DNA of 64,000 bases from positions 388,001 to 452,000 of the forward strand of contig OZ038470.1 of NCBI GenBank assembly GCA_964036295.1. The letters are read 5' to 3'. Below, piece by piece: positions 49,701 to 61,900 of this stretch (position 1 is the first letter of the stretch; each line of letters opens with the position of its first letter). Below the pieces are notes generated by a model. It saw only the letters and a program-made list of their open reading frames with translations. It was not told where the DNA came from and made no database searches. Position numbers and translations under genes: made by a program. The stretch comes from Plumapathes pennacea (Eukaryota > Cnidaria > Anthozoa > Antipatharia > Myriopathidae).

Positions 49701-51372
49701 TCACTTGGATGAAGTCACCATACTTAACTTTGATAATTCCACCAATGATGATCAGTACCAGACCACTGAGCTGCAGGCACAAATGGCACAAAGTTCAAAG
49801 CACTGCATGTACATGTCAAAAAATAAAAGCTCTGACCTGTTCAAGTGGTACAGCAGTTTAAGAGACAGTTGTCCAAGCCCCAAAAATCTACAGCAATAAG
49901 ATGTACTACAAACCCTACCTGTATTTAGTGGATACCCTGTATTTTAGCAGACACTTCACAATTTTCTAAGAGTGTTTAATTAATACAGGTTTGACAATAA
50001 TATTGTCTTACTGCTATGGTTTTGCATTTGCAGGAGCAAGCCAATCAAAATATGTCACAAGAAAATGTTTGGTAGCATGGAAATAGCTGAAGCAAAAGCT
50101 AATTATGATACTGACCAGTCTGCTCTTGAAAGTAAAACCAAGCACAAATTACTTTTGATAGAGTGGTCATAGAAAGTGGTTTTGGCTGAAAAAACCTTTC
50201 AGCACCTTGCCATCCCCTACACAACTGGGACATTTTCACCAATGATAACAATAAAAATTATATTTCAAGATATAATAACAGTATTTAGCCCACTATAATT
50301 ATATCAGTTTAGAAACTCTTTATAGTCTGAAGATCAACAGATGAATACGGCTAATGCACATTTTATAAACATTGTGGTGGGGTTTGTAGACAAAACATCC
50401 TTAAAAACTGCGAGATGTTCTTTTTTAGTGCCACCTCGTGCAATGGTACAGTAATCCTGAGTACATTTTATTGCCGAACAAACAATTTATAACCCGATGA
50501 ATGAAACTGTTGATTACAAAAAAGTCAAAATTTAATTATTCCTTGGGAAAATACGCACTCGAGAGTAAATTTCAGTCCGAAAGCCGGCATGATATCATTT
50601 TCATAATTTGTGAAATTGCGAAAGAGTTGTGGTTTTCACTGGATTAGGAGAATTAGAAGCATAGTGTAAGCCAGGAGACGAAAACCTCGCTAGTTGGAAT
50701 TCCAAATGCAATTATAATAATATATTCAACTCAATTACAAATAACATTTGCGAAATTTGAATATCGAGCTTATATATATAAAAAAAACCTGCCCGCGACA
50801 GAGAGCGACAAGACTCAATGTTGTGGCGACTTCAACGTTATATATAAAACTAACAAACTAATTATCCGCAACGTAAATTATTAATCCAGTTGGTTGTAAT
50901 TTCGAACCGAACAATTACGAGTATCGCATCGTCATAAACCACAAGGAGGCAAGAATTGAACACTACATTTCAGCGTCACCGCGTAGTTACTGTTTGCTCG
51001 AAATGCAACAGTGATATTTTCGTCTTGCAGCTGCGACAAGAAGTACAGAAACAGACCGAACGACCGAAAACTTCGCTCATCATGAATAAACATGTTCAAA
51101 TCTGTCGCGAATCTATCAGAACTTGTGGACTCGTCTTCACAGGAAAGCAACGAAACACACGGTATTAAAACATATTGTAACAAACAGAAGCAGAAGGATC
51201 TTGAAGGAAAGTTGCTGAAAAAAGTAAAATGATAGTCGCGCCATCATTTATAGATGACGGAACTTTCACGAAGAACTGGCGAGCAAACAATTGGCGAAAA
51301 CTCACTTACCCAAAAAATAAAATTGAAGACAAAGAGGAGGTATTTGACCAGTATCATTCCACCAGCTGCCAT
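46747..51372 (-). CDS. CD63: CD63-type tetraspanin, 7 exons, 234 aa
   Basis: CD63 is a four-pass membrane protein of late endosomes, lysosomes and exosomes. Exons 51310-51372, 49582-49770, 49138-49212, 48766-48861, 48183-48314, 47073-47156 and 46747-46812 join at phase-0 introns. TM1 is ILVKYLLFVFNFIFW, TM2 APIFLIIIGVIIAIVGF followed by LGCCGAYKENYCM, TM3 FAVLLAIIFILEIAAGALAY, and TM4 LVIVGGVGIGLAFIQ. The large loop has CCG (FKCCGVNGY), PINSCC and a further Cys in EGCVEGF-like context, the usual disulfide set. The C-terminus SIKAEYEVM ends in YEVM, the AP-3 lysosomal sorting motif of CD63. Introns carry two MITE copies. The family is certain, and CD63 assignment is likely from the tail. Confidence 0.92.
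48890..49515. repeat. Two diverged MITE copies in tetraspanin introns
   Basis: Segments at about 48890-49095 and 49325-49515 share GAACTTGACTTTTGATA, CTTATAAAAGGTTGGGAGAAT and a GGAAGTGAATGGGTTAA-like end with the element at 46257-46460. Their termini have decayed, so exact bounds are approximate. Confidence 0.55.
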
Positions 51373-52492
51373 TTCGCTGCCGTTCAAGGTTCGTGAACTG
51401 ACAAGACCCGACTTTCACTTATGATGCAAATGAGCAGCTGAAACATACGTCATGTAAGATGAGAAATTGCTCACGTGAGCCTGATTGGCTAATATCCGGT
51501 CACGAGATCAACTCGAGGACAAAGGCGGGGAGAAAGGGTGGGGTGGGGGCTGGTGATTTTTCTCACAAAGGCCCGTGCCAACGAACATGTTGGCACAACA
51601 TCGCCCAACATTGTTGGGCACAACGTGTTGCGATCGTATGTACACCATGTTGGGCGTTGTTGCATGATGTTGGCACATGTTGCGTGAAGTTTGAAATCGG
51701 TCAAACTTTGCGCCCAATATCTTCCAACATTTCTCTTGTGATGGTCATTCATGCATTAATCACTTCAAACAACAGTTGCGGAAAGTGAAGTGCTCGTTGA
51801 TAATAACGTGCGAACAAATGGAAAAAGGAAGGCCGTTTCAGCCGCGAATAAGGATAAATTTAATAGCAGGAAGTGGTCAGAGGAGGAAGTCGAAGAGCAA
51901 ATCCATATGCTGGAAGAGAGAGTCCCGCAACCTCTACGTGCACACTTCAGCGTTTTAGTTTCATCGAACTCTTTCAGAAGGGCAGTAATTGAGATGCATT
52001 TCCGCGTTTTCCTGATTGGCCGCTAAAATTAGACGCATACGGTTTCGCAAAAGCTCTTAGGTAAATATCGATCCCAAATGCCCTTGCGGTATGAGTTCAC
52101 GCAACACTGCCCAGCATGTTGCGATCGTTTCAACACCTCGGCCAACATCGCACACGTTGGGCGGTGTTGTACCAACATGTTGCGTTCGTTTACACGGGGC
52201 TTAAAATAACTTTAGAGTGTTCACAAAAATCGCGTTACCGAGTTATTGCGTGCAGTTTTACTAGACTTCTTATACTTTGAAAAGGGATACAGAATACCCC
52301 CCCCCCCCCACACACACACACACACCCGCAAACACAAAAAGGCAAAAATAGTAACAAATTATCTTCAAACTGTACACTTTATACAATAATTGACGTTCTG
52401 CGCAGTGACGTAGTGATGTCAACGCAAAAAAAAAAAAAAAAAAAAAAAACGCTGACGTAAGCAAGTTCCCCGCGGGCCCTCAGCCGAGGAGC
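51373..52492. other. Spacer between CD63-like and DRC5 genes
   Basis: It holds the tetraspanin promoter at its left and the DRC5 3' UTR at its right. The middle is occupied by a TIR element (51568-52202). Near the right end lie a C-run with CACACA (52298-52326) and an A-run (about 52425-52449). Confidence 0.7.
51568..52202. mobile_element. Non-autonomous DNA transposon with AACATGTTGG subterminal repeats
   Basis: The left end (GGCCCGTGCCAACGAACATG) pairs with the reverse complement of the right end (CGTTCGTTTACACGGGGC). Both flanks carry many CAACATGTTG, GCCCAACATTGTTGGGC and TTGCGATCGT motifs. The AT-balanced interior, about 51735-52080, lacks these motifs and has an open frame of 78 codons. 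No transposase signature is visible. Confidence 0.65.
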
Positions 52493-55400
52493 TCAATACG
52501 AGTTGCTCTCCTTGTACTGCTGTTCTCGGTTCCTCTTCAGCAATTGGTTGATGCAGTATTCGCTCTCCTGCCCGACTTCAGTAAGCCGTAAATCCATGTG
52601 TCGAATTGTCGAGTTCTCCTCCATTCCTTCTTGCAGCGATTTCCCGCCATCCTGCGATAAACAACACAGCGCATTAGTCCCCACCCTCCCTTGGGAAGGG
52701 AAATGAGCCTGGGACCAAGGATGCTCTTTACTCAACTCGATCCAACTTCTAAACTGTCAAACGAAACCTAAATGTGTGACCACTCAAATGAAGGCTCCAA
52801 CTCCAAATCTGGGTATGCGCGTCATTAAACAATGGATTTACTGGACTTACCGGGCCGATCTTATTGCAAGACAGATTCAGGTCAATAAGCAACTTATTGG
52901 AGACCAAAACCTTGAAGAGAAAGTGAACGAGAGGCCGTGAGTAAGAAGTAATGCTACCGATCTAATCCCCCCTGGATATAAGCTCCCTCGGTTATAGCCC
53001 CTTTGCGACCAGGGCTTATATCGGGGGGGGATTAACGATGTCAAAGATGGAATGAAGAAACGAAGTTGAAGCTACTGATGCGTACATCTGTAATAAAGCG
53101 CAAAATGAGCGGAAGATATAAACCCCGTGCGGTGTGTCAATGTAAAATTCAAGTTAAGCGCGTACCTGAGCTAGAATGGCTGCGGTCGGTTCGCCCAAAT
53201 CGTTACTTCCAAGATGAACGTGCGTTAACGTGTTGTTCTTCAGCAATGCGCGACACACGGCCTGCCCGCCATCATCACCAAGTCTGAGATGAACACGAAA
53301 TAAGACATTAGAAGCAGCAGCAATGGTAACAGGGCCAGGGCCAGGGGCAGTATTAGTGGTACAAGTCACAAGAAGACATCTGTGATTCATTACCTGTTCA
53401 GTCTCAGGTTAATGGATGTCAGTGTGGTATTTTTTCCCAGCGCATGTCCAATGGCCGCCGCTCCATTAGCGCGGATTTTATTGTCACACAGATCCAGGTG
53501 TGTCAATTTACAGCGGCCGTTCAGCAACTTGCCAACCGCTCTTGCTCCGCTGTCCCCGATCTTGTGATGAGAGAGGTCTACAGGAAACACACAGATACAA
53601 ATAATAAAAACAATTCCTTTCCCATGCAGCGCAAAAGAGCTCCTAAAGGAACAAAATGCTCAAAACATGCCGGTTTTCGGAAAATAAGTTCCAATGTCCA
53701 TCAAATTCGGTCAAGAAGTACTTTGTTAGAGCCGTTTTCGAATGACTTTCTTAAAACCAAAACCAAACTAATCACAGGAGACATCGCAAAAAAAGGTAAA
53801 AACCGTTCAAGCAACTTTCGACCAGCGTTAGTCGCCATTACAGTACTTTGTAACTCGGTGTCTGACGCAACTCGAGGTAAATTTCACCTTCGAGTGTACA
53901 CACCGTTCTTCTTGTGCACAACTTGAGTCATAAGAAATATATTGAACTAATTTCTAATTGAGTATCGAGTCCTAGAATTGAGTTTCTTGACTCAAGTCTT
54001 GAGATTTTACGGGCATTGAACTGAAGGCAAAATCTGCACTTGAATCTTCAGTTTTGTCTAATGACCGCTGACTCAAAAAATTAAGGTGACCGCACATGCG
54101 CACGGCAGTAAGACGTCTTTCCGCGCGCGGCGTTCTTACCGAGCGTTGTTAACGACGGATGGTCCAACAAATGACTGATGAGCACGCGCGTTTTCTCGTC
54201 GTCCAGTCCGCTCCGATGAAGGTGGAAGACCTTCAAACTATGACAAGCTTTAACAGCCTAGGAAAATAAGGAAATAATAAACGGACTCAGATAAACGCTC
54301 TGTAGAAATGCACGTCTTGATTATAATGTCAGTTCACAAAAAAACAGGATTTGCAAGGGCATGTAGTGTTTGTGTATGATGTAATAATTAAAACGCGTGT
54401 GCTTGGAAGCGTTTGGATATGTCTATGTTCCTGATATGGTAAGTTGTGTTCTGTTGTTCTGTTGTTGTTTGTGCTGTTGTTGTTGTTGTTGTTGTTGTTA
54501 TTGTTGCTGTTGTTGTGTGACGATTGTGACTAGTGCACAACCTGTTTTGGTTTGCTATGTATATTTAATTGTCACATTTAACCAATTTTTAACAGATCTG
54601 TACGGATTGTTTTACCTTCGCAAGCAGCAAACAGTCTCTTGAGGTGAACTGAAACAGGTTCCACTCAAAGTTCATACCACAGTCCCTGACACTATCATCA
54701 AGAAAACAAAAACCCGATTAAAATAACTCACACTACAATACTGGTAGAATGGACAGGTTATTTTTGGGGGTTGGGGATCCATTTTGCTGGCCATTGCCGT
54801 TGTGAGCTTTCAAAAAGAGTAAATGTATGGATCGGCAGCCGGGACGAAATAACCTGTCCATTGTAGAGAGAGGTCCAACTTTTTACAAGCGCAGAAGGGA
54901 AACGGTTCCCATCGATACTCGAGCTCCTCTTGCTCTCAGCCTCAGGTCTCCGACCGAGAGAGAGAGGTGGTCTGGGCACCAGGGTACATTTGCCATCTGT
55001 GTGTGACAAACTGTTCTTACCCGTACGTCAAATGAAGCTCTTCCAAGAAAGGCAGCTGGGGGATAATAGAACCAAAGTCAAAGTGGTCAATACTTGGTCC
55101 ATCTTGCCCAGCATCACTGCCCCTGAAAATAAACAAGAAAAAGTCAACAACAACATTTGAACAAGACACAACAAGAAACGGAAATCATCAGCATTCACCA
55201 ATCAGATCGCGCGTACTATCCATCTTATCTTAATAACTTACGCGTCCGACATATCATCATCTTTCAAAATGGCTTCCTTGACTGGAGGCAGTAACTGTCT
55301 TATGTTAAGTCCCTTGATATATGCTGCTGATAGCTTGATGGTTTCGTTGAGCTGCGAATAAAATGAAACAAGAGACAAGGAAGGAATATTGTAAACAACA

Positions 55401-58033
55401 ATGTTTCATGCACCACACAAATCAAGGGAACAGCGTCCCAGCAAACCAAAGTACAGCATTAAGAAGCTAAATTTTAAACTGAAAGAACCTGAATTGAAAA
55501 ATTCATCCAAAAACTGATATTACAGCAAATTTCCGGCTTACCAGGTCTGGCTCTGTACTTTCAGGGACAAAATTTTCGATAATACCTGAAAATAGAAAGT
55601 CAGACATTTTTATAAATTCTTAAATCACAGAATCTTTAAAGGTTACAAAAGTGAATCAGTTTGGGTGTACATATTTTTTCATACCTTCTAAATTTCTTTC
55701 AAAGTACATTCTCTTCCAACTGTTTCCATGTCTGGCAATATCGCAAACTTCCCAGCGTGCTTTGCAGCACCTCTTCCAGTATCCGTCATCCGAAACAAGA
55801 TTTGCTGTCACTCTAAAAAGTAAACGTGGAGAAGAGAAACTTTAGGCTAGGCTTACAGTGCACCGAAGTAGGAAATCCTGAAGTCTTGTTTTGGATAGAT
55901 TTTCATAACGAACTGATTGCAGTGTAAACATGACAGGAGCACAGCAGCTGCGCTTTCAGCTAAATCACCTCAATCTCAACAAGTTTTCAAGTAGGAGAAG
56001 AATAAAGGGTGTGGCTGAAAGCACGTGTAGGAAGTGCATTGCTTATGATGCCACGGGCTAAATACGGCGAAGCCCCGCCCAAAAGCTAACTGCTGATCAC
56101 ATAACATAACTCACTTCATCGGCACTCCAGTCGAGAGAGATTCCAAAACTTTGCTTTTGTGCTTTGGCAGCAAGTCATCCAAAACCGGATTATCTGAAAG
56201 AAACACGAGTTGAACCTCACTACAGTGAACCATCTTATGGTGCGACATCGTGAATATACATGAGTGACAAAAAAGAAGTCCCGCACATTCACATCAATCT
56301 CCGAAATACGCCTTTCATCTCCAGCACAGCCACGTCAATCTACGACATACGCGCTTCATCTCCTGCAGTCACGTCAATCTATGACATACGCGCTTCATCT
56401 CCTGCAGTCACGTCAATCTACGACATACGCGCTTCATCTCCTGCAGTCACGTCAATCTACGACATACGCGCTTCATCTCCTGCAGTCACGTCAATCTACG
56501 ACATACGCGCTTCATCTCCTGCAGTCACGTCAATCTACGACATACGCGCTTCATCTCCTGCAGTCACGTCAATCTACAATACATCCACCTCATCTCTCAC
56601 ACAGCCACGTCAACCTTCCATATACACGCTCCATCTCTCCCACAGTCACAGCAACCTTCCATATACACGCTCCATCTCTCACACAGCCACGTCAACTTTA
56701 CACATATGCGCCTCAACTTCTGCATGGTCATGGCAGAAGACTCAGAGCAGAGCGGTCTGTTCGTTCCACTGAGGAGGATAAAATTGCCAAGTTTGCTTAC
56801 CGTGGAAGTTTTTTACAATGTGTTTCACTACAAGCTCAGTCAAGAGAGGAACTGTGGCCAGGCTCCTGTGAAAGGCATTTACAATAAACATATTAAGTTT
56901 GAATAGCTAAAATACAGTGTATTGAAAATGATTGTAAATTTGTTACACCCATGTGATGTGGGGGAGATAAGGGGGGGGGGGGGTCGCATACAGGGTCCAG
57001 GAATAACTATGAAAAGGTTGTCAGCATTGTGAGAGTGGTATGAAGATATTATGGAACTTTAAAAATGAAGGAAAGGACAATGATGGCAGAAAATGAAAGG
57101 TATACATCATAGTGGCAGGGTGACATAGAGCTAATCTTCGTGATGCCATGCCTTCACATGCAAATTCAAATGCTTCGTTTTCAAGTGGTTGTCAGAATGC
57201 CAACAACATTTTAACACAATCATTCTTCTTTGCAAATGACAATGAATGCAATAAAACTTCCGAGAAAATGATACCAATATTGAGAAACCTTAGAAAAGGT
57301 GCCAGGCTACAAAGAAATATGGATAACATTTCTTTGTAGAGCGATCGCCGTCTTAGTTTTCTAAGTCCTCCACTTCGTGATGCTGCCAACTTTACCATGT
57401 ATACATGTATTGCACCTACCAGTCTGGGTCTTCTGCTATAATCCTTCTCATCTGTCTTGGGTCTGCCGCTGGGTTATCTTTGGCAGTTAACAACTGTTGA
57501 GTTGAATAACACAACTTAGTATTCCCAGACACAGTATATTATAGACAGAGAAGAATAAAATAAAATACACCAGGCTGCAACGCAGTCCCTTTTTTCCTTT
57601 ACAACCGAGCGACGGCTCCAGTTCCCGGACACTGGTCGGAAGAGAAAGAAGGGACTGGCAGTGCAATCTATTATTACACCAACACTTTGGCATCAATGTT
57701 TTGGTAAACTCTTACACAGGAAGCGTATAGCGTACTGTACAGTATGTGTTCAAACCAAAATTAACAACTGGATGAGCTGGGTAATGGAATATTATAATAA
57801 GAATCCGTTACAGTAGATAGATAAGATACGCAGGTAGCTAGACGAGTAGGGTGATCTTGAGGTCGAACTTCTAAATTGACTCGGTCTTTCGAAAGATCTG
57901 AGGATAGAAGCCTGCAGAGGGGCCGTTCTTTTACATGAACTGCACAGCAGTCCCTGAGTATGTGTTTGCTCAACTTAAGATACTTTACACATTGTAAATT
58001 TACCAGAGACGGGACGTTCTGTGGCGACTCCAT
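52493..58033 (-). CDS. TCTE1: Dynein regulatory complex subunit 5, 14 exons, about 445 aa
   Basis: DRC5 is an LRR protein of the nexin-dynein regulatory complex in motile cilia. The first exon is MESPQNVPSL at 58033-58004, followed by exons near 57421-57493 (QMRRIIAEDPDW), 56802-56867, 56116-56196, 55690-55812, 55543-55587, 55242-55351, 55020-55122, 54612-54688, 54142-54256, 53398-53580, 53166-53283, 52855-52912 and 52493-52652. Family blocks appear in order: GNSWKRMYFERNLE, NIRQLLPPV, DCGMNFEWNLFQFTSRDC, LRRs of the ribonuclease-inhibitor type (THLDLCDNKIRANGAAAIG), and the signature MDLRLTEVGQESEYCINQLL near the end. It is somewhat shorter than human TCTE1 because the N-terminus is brief. 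An X-box-like site lies just upstream of the start. Confidence 0.92.
54451..54520. repeat. TGT/TTG trinucleotide run
   Basis: An interrupted run of TTG triplets lies in a DRC5 intron and yields a Cys-rich spurious frame on the plus strand. Confidence 0.9.
56318..56700. repeat. 39-bp minisatellite, about six clean plus several diverged copies
   Basis: Units beginning TCTCCTGCAGTCACGTCAAT repeat every 39 bp at about 56340-56575, then continue as diverged copies with CACAGCCACGTCAAC to about 56700. The array lies in a DRC5 intron. Because 39 is divisible by three it stays open in two plus-strand frames. Confidence 0.95.
56972..56985. repeat. Poly-G run
   Basis: About 14 G residues lie in a DRC5 intron, close to a GGGGGAGATAAGG stretch. 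No other feature is seen. Confidence 0.85.
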
Positions 58034-58977
58034 CTTTGCTTCGCGTTGCTATGGCCGTGTTGATGAGCCCACTGTTAGAGGTCAGAGGCTTTCCGAGCAC
58101 GCGCGATGTGCGACTAGTGCCCGGGACTACTTGGGGAGGAAGGGCTAAAAAAATTCCGAACTCCCCGATTCAAGAATGGAAATGATGTATGGGGGATATT
58201 TTTAGCGTAAAGGAAGCATTTAAAAGACCCACCAATACCAAAGCTACACTTTTATCTACTGATCGATCTCAGCCGAGCCGATCACTCGGATTTGTGCGAG
58301 TTTCTTGTGATCTGCACTGGATCGACATGCCTGTTCGTGGTTATGTCGTAGTATACAGCATATCGTTTTCCTGTGAGTATTTTCCTTTCTCTTGTTTGAT
58401 TTTATTGGGTACGCTTTATCGTTGGTTTCCGATCCTTGAGAAGCAAGAGGATAGCTTCCCCGAAATTATTTGATGTTTGCCAACCTCTAAACAAAATCAA
58501 CTCGTACTCAAACTGAAGAGATGTCTCAAATCAAATCTTCAAATCACGAGCAGTGATCTGTGACACTGTCGGAAGACAAAATCTGACTTCAAGTAATTAA
58601 AATCGTTAAGTTGATTAAGAGCCCCTTTTAACACAATCTCTCGTACTGGTGCTTGCGTCTAGAACGATTGTGACCAATGAAAGCATAATTTAATAGACGC
58701 ATTGACTGATAGTATATTTTGCCATCAACTCGAAAATATATAGTAGCCTTAGTTCGCAGATATTAATCCAGCATCCAAGCCTAAGAATAAATTCTCCCAG
58801 CCTCTTCTGAGCAAAATGTATGGGTAGTGTTAGGAGAATAGATAGTCTGACCAACATGAACCTGAACAACATATAATTAATTAAAAACTGAGTAGTTATA
58901 GTATCCTTTTCCTTTTTTTATGTTTCACAGGGCATTAACTTTTCAGTAGGTGAACATCCTCCCCCATATCCAAGACA
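58034..58977. promoter_or_regulatory. Divergent promoter region, DRC5 and Roco gene
   Basis: The 944 bp separate the DRC5 start (minus) from the Roco start (plus). The left edge carries an X-box-like motif. The Roco 5' UTR may contain unseen non-coding exons; TTCACAG at 58924-58930 could be an acceptor for one. Nothing else is recognisable. Confidence 0.45.
58045..58058. promoter_or_regulatory. X-box-like RFX site
   Basis: GTTGCTATGGCCGT fits one perfect half and a weak second half of the RFX X-box consensus GTTRCCATRGYAAC. It lies 12-25 bp upstream of the DRC5 ATG. RFX factors drive ciliary genes in animals, which fits a dynein regulatory complex subunit. Confidence 0.4.
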
Positions 58978-61900
58978 ATGGATGAAGATTTTGAATTCAT
59001 AAATCCCCCTCCAGATGTGGTTCCACTGGAGACTGTAGATGGTTTGGTAACAGTGGATTATACTAATTACGAGCCACTGGAGTTTAAACAACTTCCTCAA
59101 GGTCCATCAGCAAAGTTGGACAAACTTCAAGTGTTCAAGCTTTTCTCTAATTATCTCTCAGCTGTTCCAGAATGCTACCGAAACCTCACGTCTCTCCAGC
59201 AGTTTTTTCTCTGTTGTAACAGTAGCAAACCAGGTTCTGGACTCCCGTCACTGCCATCATACATTGGTCAACTCAGTCATCTCCGTCTGCTGAACCTGGT
59301 GGGAAATCAATTTCTGAGTTTCCCAGATTGCCTGTGCAGTTTGGATGGCCTGACAACACTGTATATGAACAACTGCAACTTGACTCGTATTCCTGAAGAA
59401 ATCTGTAACATGAAAAGCCTTCTGGAGGTTGATCTTAGTGATAATGATTTTAGCTGTCAAGGTAGCCTGCCCAAGGGGCTATTCCTTCTTCCACAACTCA
59501 AGGATTTGTACCTTGCAAAGTGCAGGCTGCAGTCACTTCCCCCTGAGATAGGGAACTTGAAAAACCTAGAAGGCATCAGACTTGGGAAGAATGAGCTTTC
59601 AGAATTGCCTGATGAATTTTACAACTTAAAAAAATTGAAGAAGTTGTATGCAGAGAAGAACAAGTTGAGAGGTTTGTCACCCAAAGTTGCCCAGCTGAAA
59701 TGTCTTCAGTTTCTACTGCTTATGGAAAATGAGCTAACCCAGCTTCCAGACGAAATCAGCCAACTGAAAGAACTGGTTCATCTGAACCTGTTTGACAACC
59801 GACTGACATGCATTCCAAGGGGCATCACAGAAATGGAAAAGCTCTCTAGGATACAGTTGGACCAAAACAACTACCTCCAGCAACCACCGCTGGATGTTTG
59901 CCTTCGGGGTCTAGAGCAGATCAAAGGCTATTTTGATTCTTTTGCAGCTCCTTTGCTCAATCCAATTCATTCAAGACGCCTAAAGATTGTCCTCCTTGGT
60001 GAATCAGAAGCTGGGAAGTCATGCCTTACATATGCCTTTATTAATGCAGCTGCAAAGCCACCCTCATCACCAACTGATGATGAATCTACTGTTGGAGTGG
60101 AGATTTATTCCTGGAGGCCATCTCCTGATGGGATAGAATTCAAGATCATCGACTGTGCTGGACAGCGCAGATACCAGCTCACACATCCATTCTTCCTCTC
60201 AGAAGGTATGTGGATGTTATTATAAATATTATAAGTTAGCACTTCAGCACTCAATACATTTTCTTCTTATAAGGTTGGGAGGATTTTCATTTTGAACTTG
60301 GGAGTGGAAGACTGTATGCCTGCTAACTTGCCAGAAAGTGAGCACCAGCTGGCATTTTCTCCATAATTATACTTAGCTAAAATAATATTGTTATTGACTG
60401 GGTTTTATTTCAGAGGCTCTTCATCTTGTAGTCGTTAACCTCTACAAGTATGAGAAGACAGATGCCAGTTTTAAGGAGAACGTTGGGGACTGGCTTGACA
60501 TGGTTTCCTACCGTATCTCTAAACCACGCATCATGATTGTACCCACCCACTTGGATATGTTCCTCAGCTCAGAGAAAAAATGTGTGATCGACAAATGCAA
60601 CCACATTCTGGAGCTTGTGAAGAATTACCAGGAAAGGCAAGCCCAAGTGTTGAAATATGAAATAACAGAGATTCGCAAGAGAGATGACTATCAGCGAAGG
60701 AGAGATCAGTTGGATAAGCTGACTTGGCAGCAGGAACACAGGCCTGTGATTTCATCTGTGCTCAAGTACTGTGATGTCAAGGTAACTGTGACTGTAACAA
60801 CATAAGATATTATAATATATTAATACTAATAGTAAGGTGCTTGCATAAACACTTGCAATTCACTTTATAATGCATTTGTTCCTGATTGGCTGAAAATGCT
60901 GCATAGCAACCTTACTGCCAAACTAGGGCAATCACATGATTGCTTTTTATGGCCACCTGAAAGCTGTTTTTATTGATCTCTGGTAATGAATCGATGCATG
61001 ATATGTGAATTTTAAGCCCTAGTTTTCAATTCCTTGCTTGCAGAATGCAGTACCAGCAGGAGAGAGCTACATTGCCATGGTTCCTGTTAGCAACAAAAAA
61101 GAACTGGTGGGAATAATACAACTGCGGGACGAGATCAACCGTGCTGCTCAGGACCCCAAGTTGTTTCCATCAGTTGGCAGGGATCTACCACCAAGTTGGG
61201 TAGAACTGGAAAAGGCTTTCAAGAAACACCGAGAGGCAGGCAAGCCACACTTCATGGCATATGAAGATTTTGAGGCATTTGCACTGGAGCATTCTGGTCT
61301 CCAGGGTCCAACCCTTGGCTCTGCGGTCCAGTACTATGACACAATAGGAGAGCTGAAGCATTACAAGGGTATACCATCTCTTCACATCAATGTCTTCCTG
61401 GACCTGGAGTGGCTTGTGAAGTTAATAAAATTGGTGTTTCGTCATGACCACAAAACAGCCCTGTGTTACAAGGTCGAGTATCTGGGGTTGGATGGCTTGG
61501 ATGAACAGGAGTTTGAAGAACTCACTGAGAACCTGGAGTATGACGCATTGCTGTCCATTAAGCTCTTGAGGTATGGATGGATTGCCCTTTACCTAAACAT
61601 TTGTTCGTCTCCTGTAGATTGCGCCACCCCTTCATTCACCCCACCCCCACCAGATAGGGTTGTATGACACTAGATTGGATTTAGGACAACTTGCTGGATT
61701 TGACAGCCCAAGACAATCATTCATATCTTTTTGTGTGTGTCAGGTGTATCTGGATGGAAATGAATCTTGGTGAAAATTTGTTCAATGGAATGGTGAATTT
61801 GCTCCAGCACTTTGGTTTGGCATGCAAGGTGCCAGGCAAAACGCAAATTCTCGTTCCATGGTTCCTGGAAAAGGTTCCTGAGATGCCGTGTTGGCCAGAT

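Noticed and set aside
52503-53287. Plus-strand frames rich in Cys and Ser
   Set aside because: They are antisense to DRC5 LRR exons.
56318-56700. Regularly spaced repeats suggesting a CRISPR array
   Set aside because: Units are head-to-tail without unique spacers, and the host is an animal genome.
56260-56887. Repeat-protein-like frame with a 13-residue period (170 and 207 codons)
   Set aside because: The period is set by the 39-bp minisatellite. Both overlapping frames are equally open, and the stretch covers an antisense DRC5 exon.
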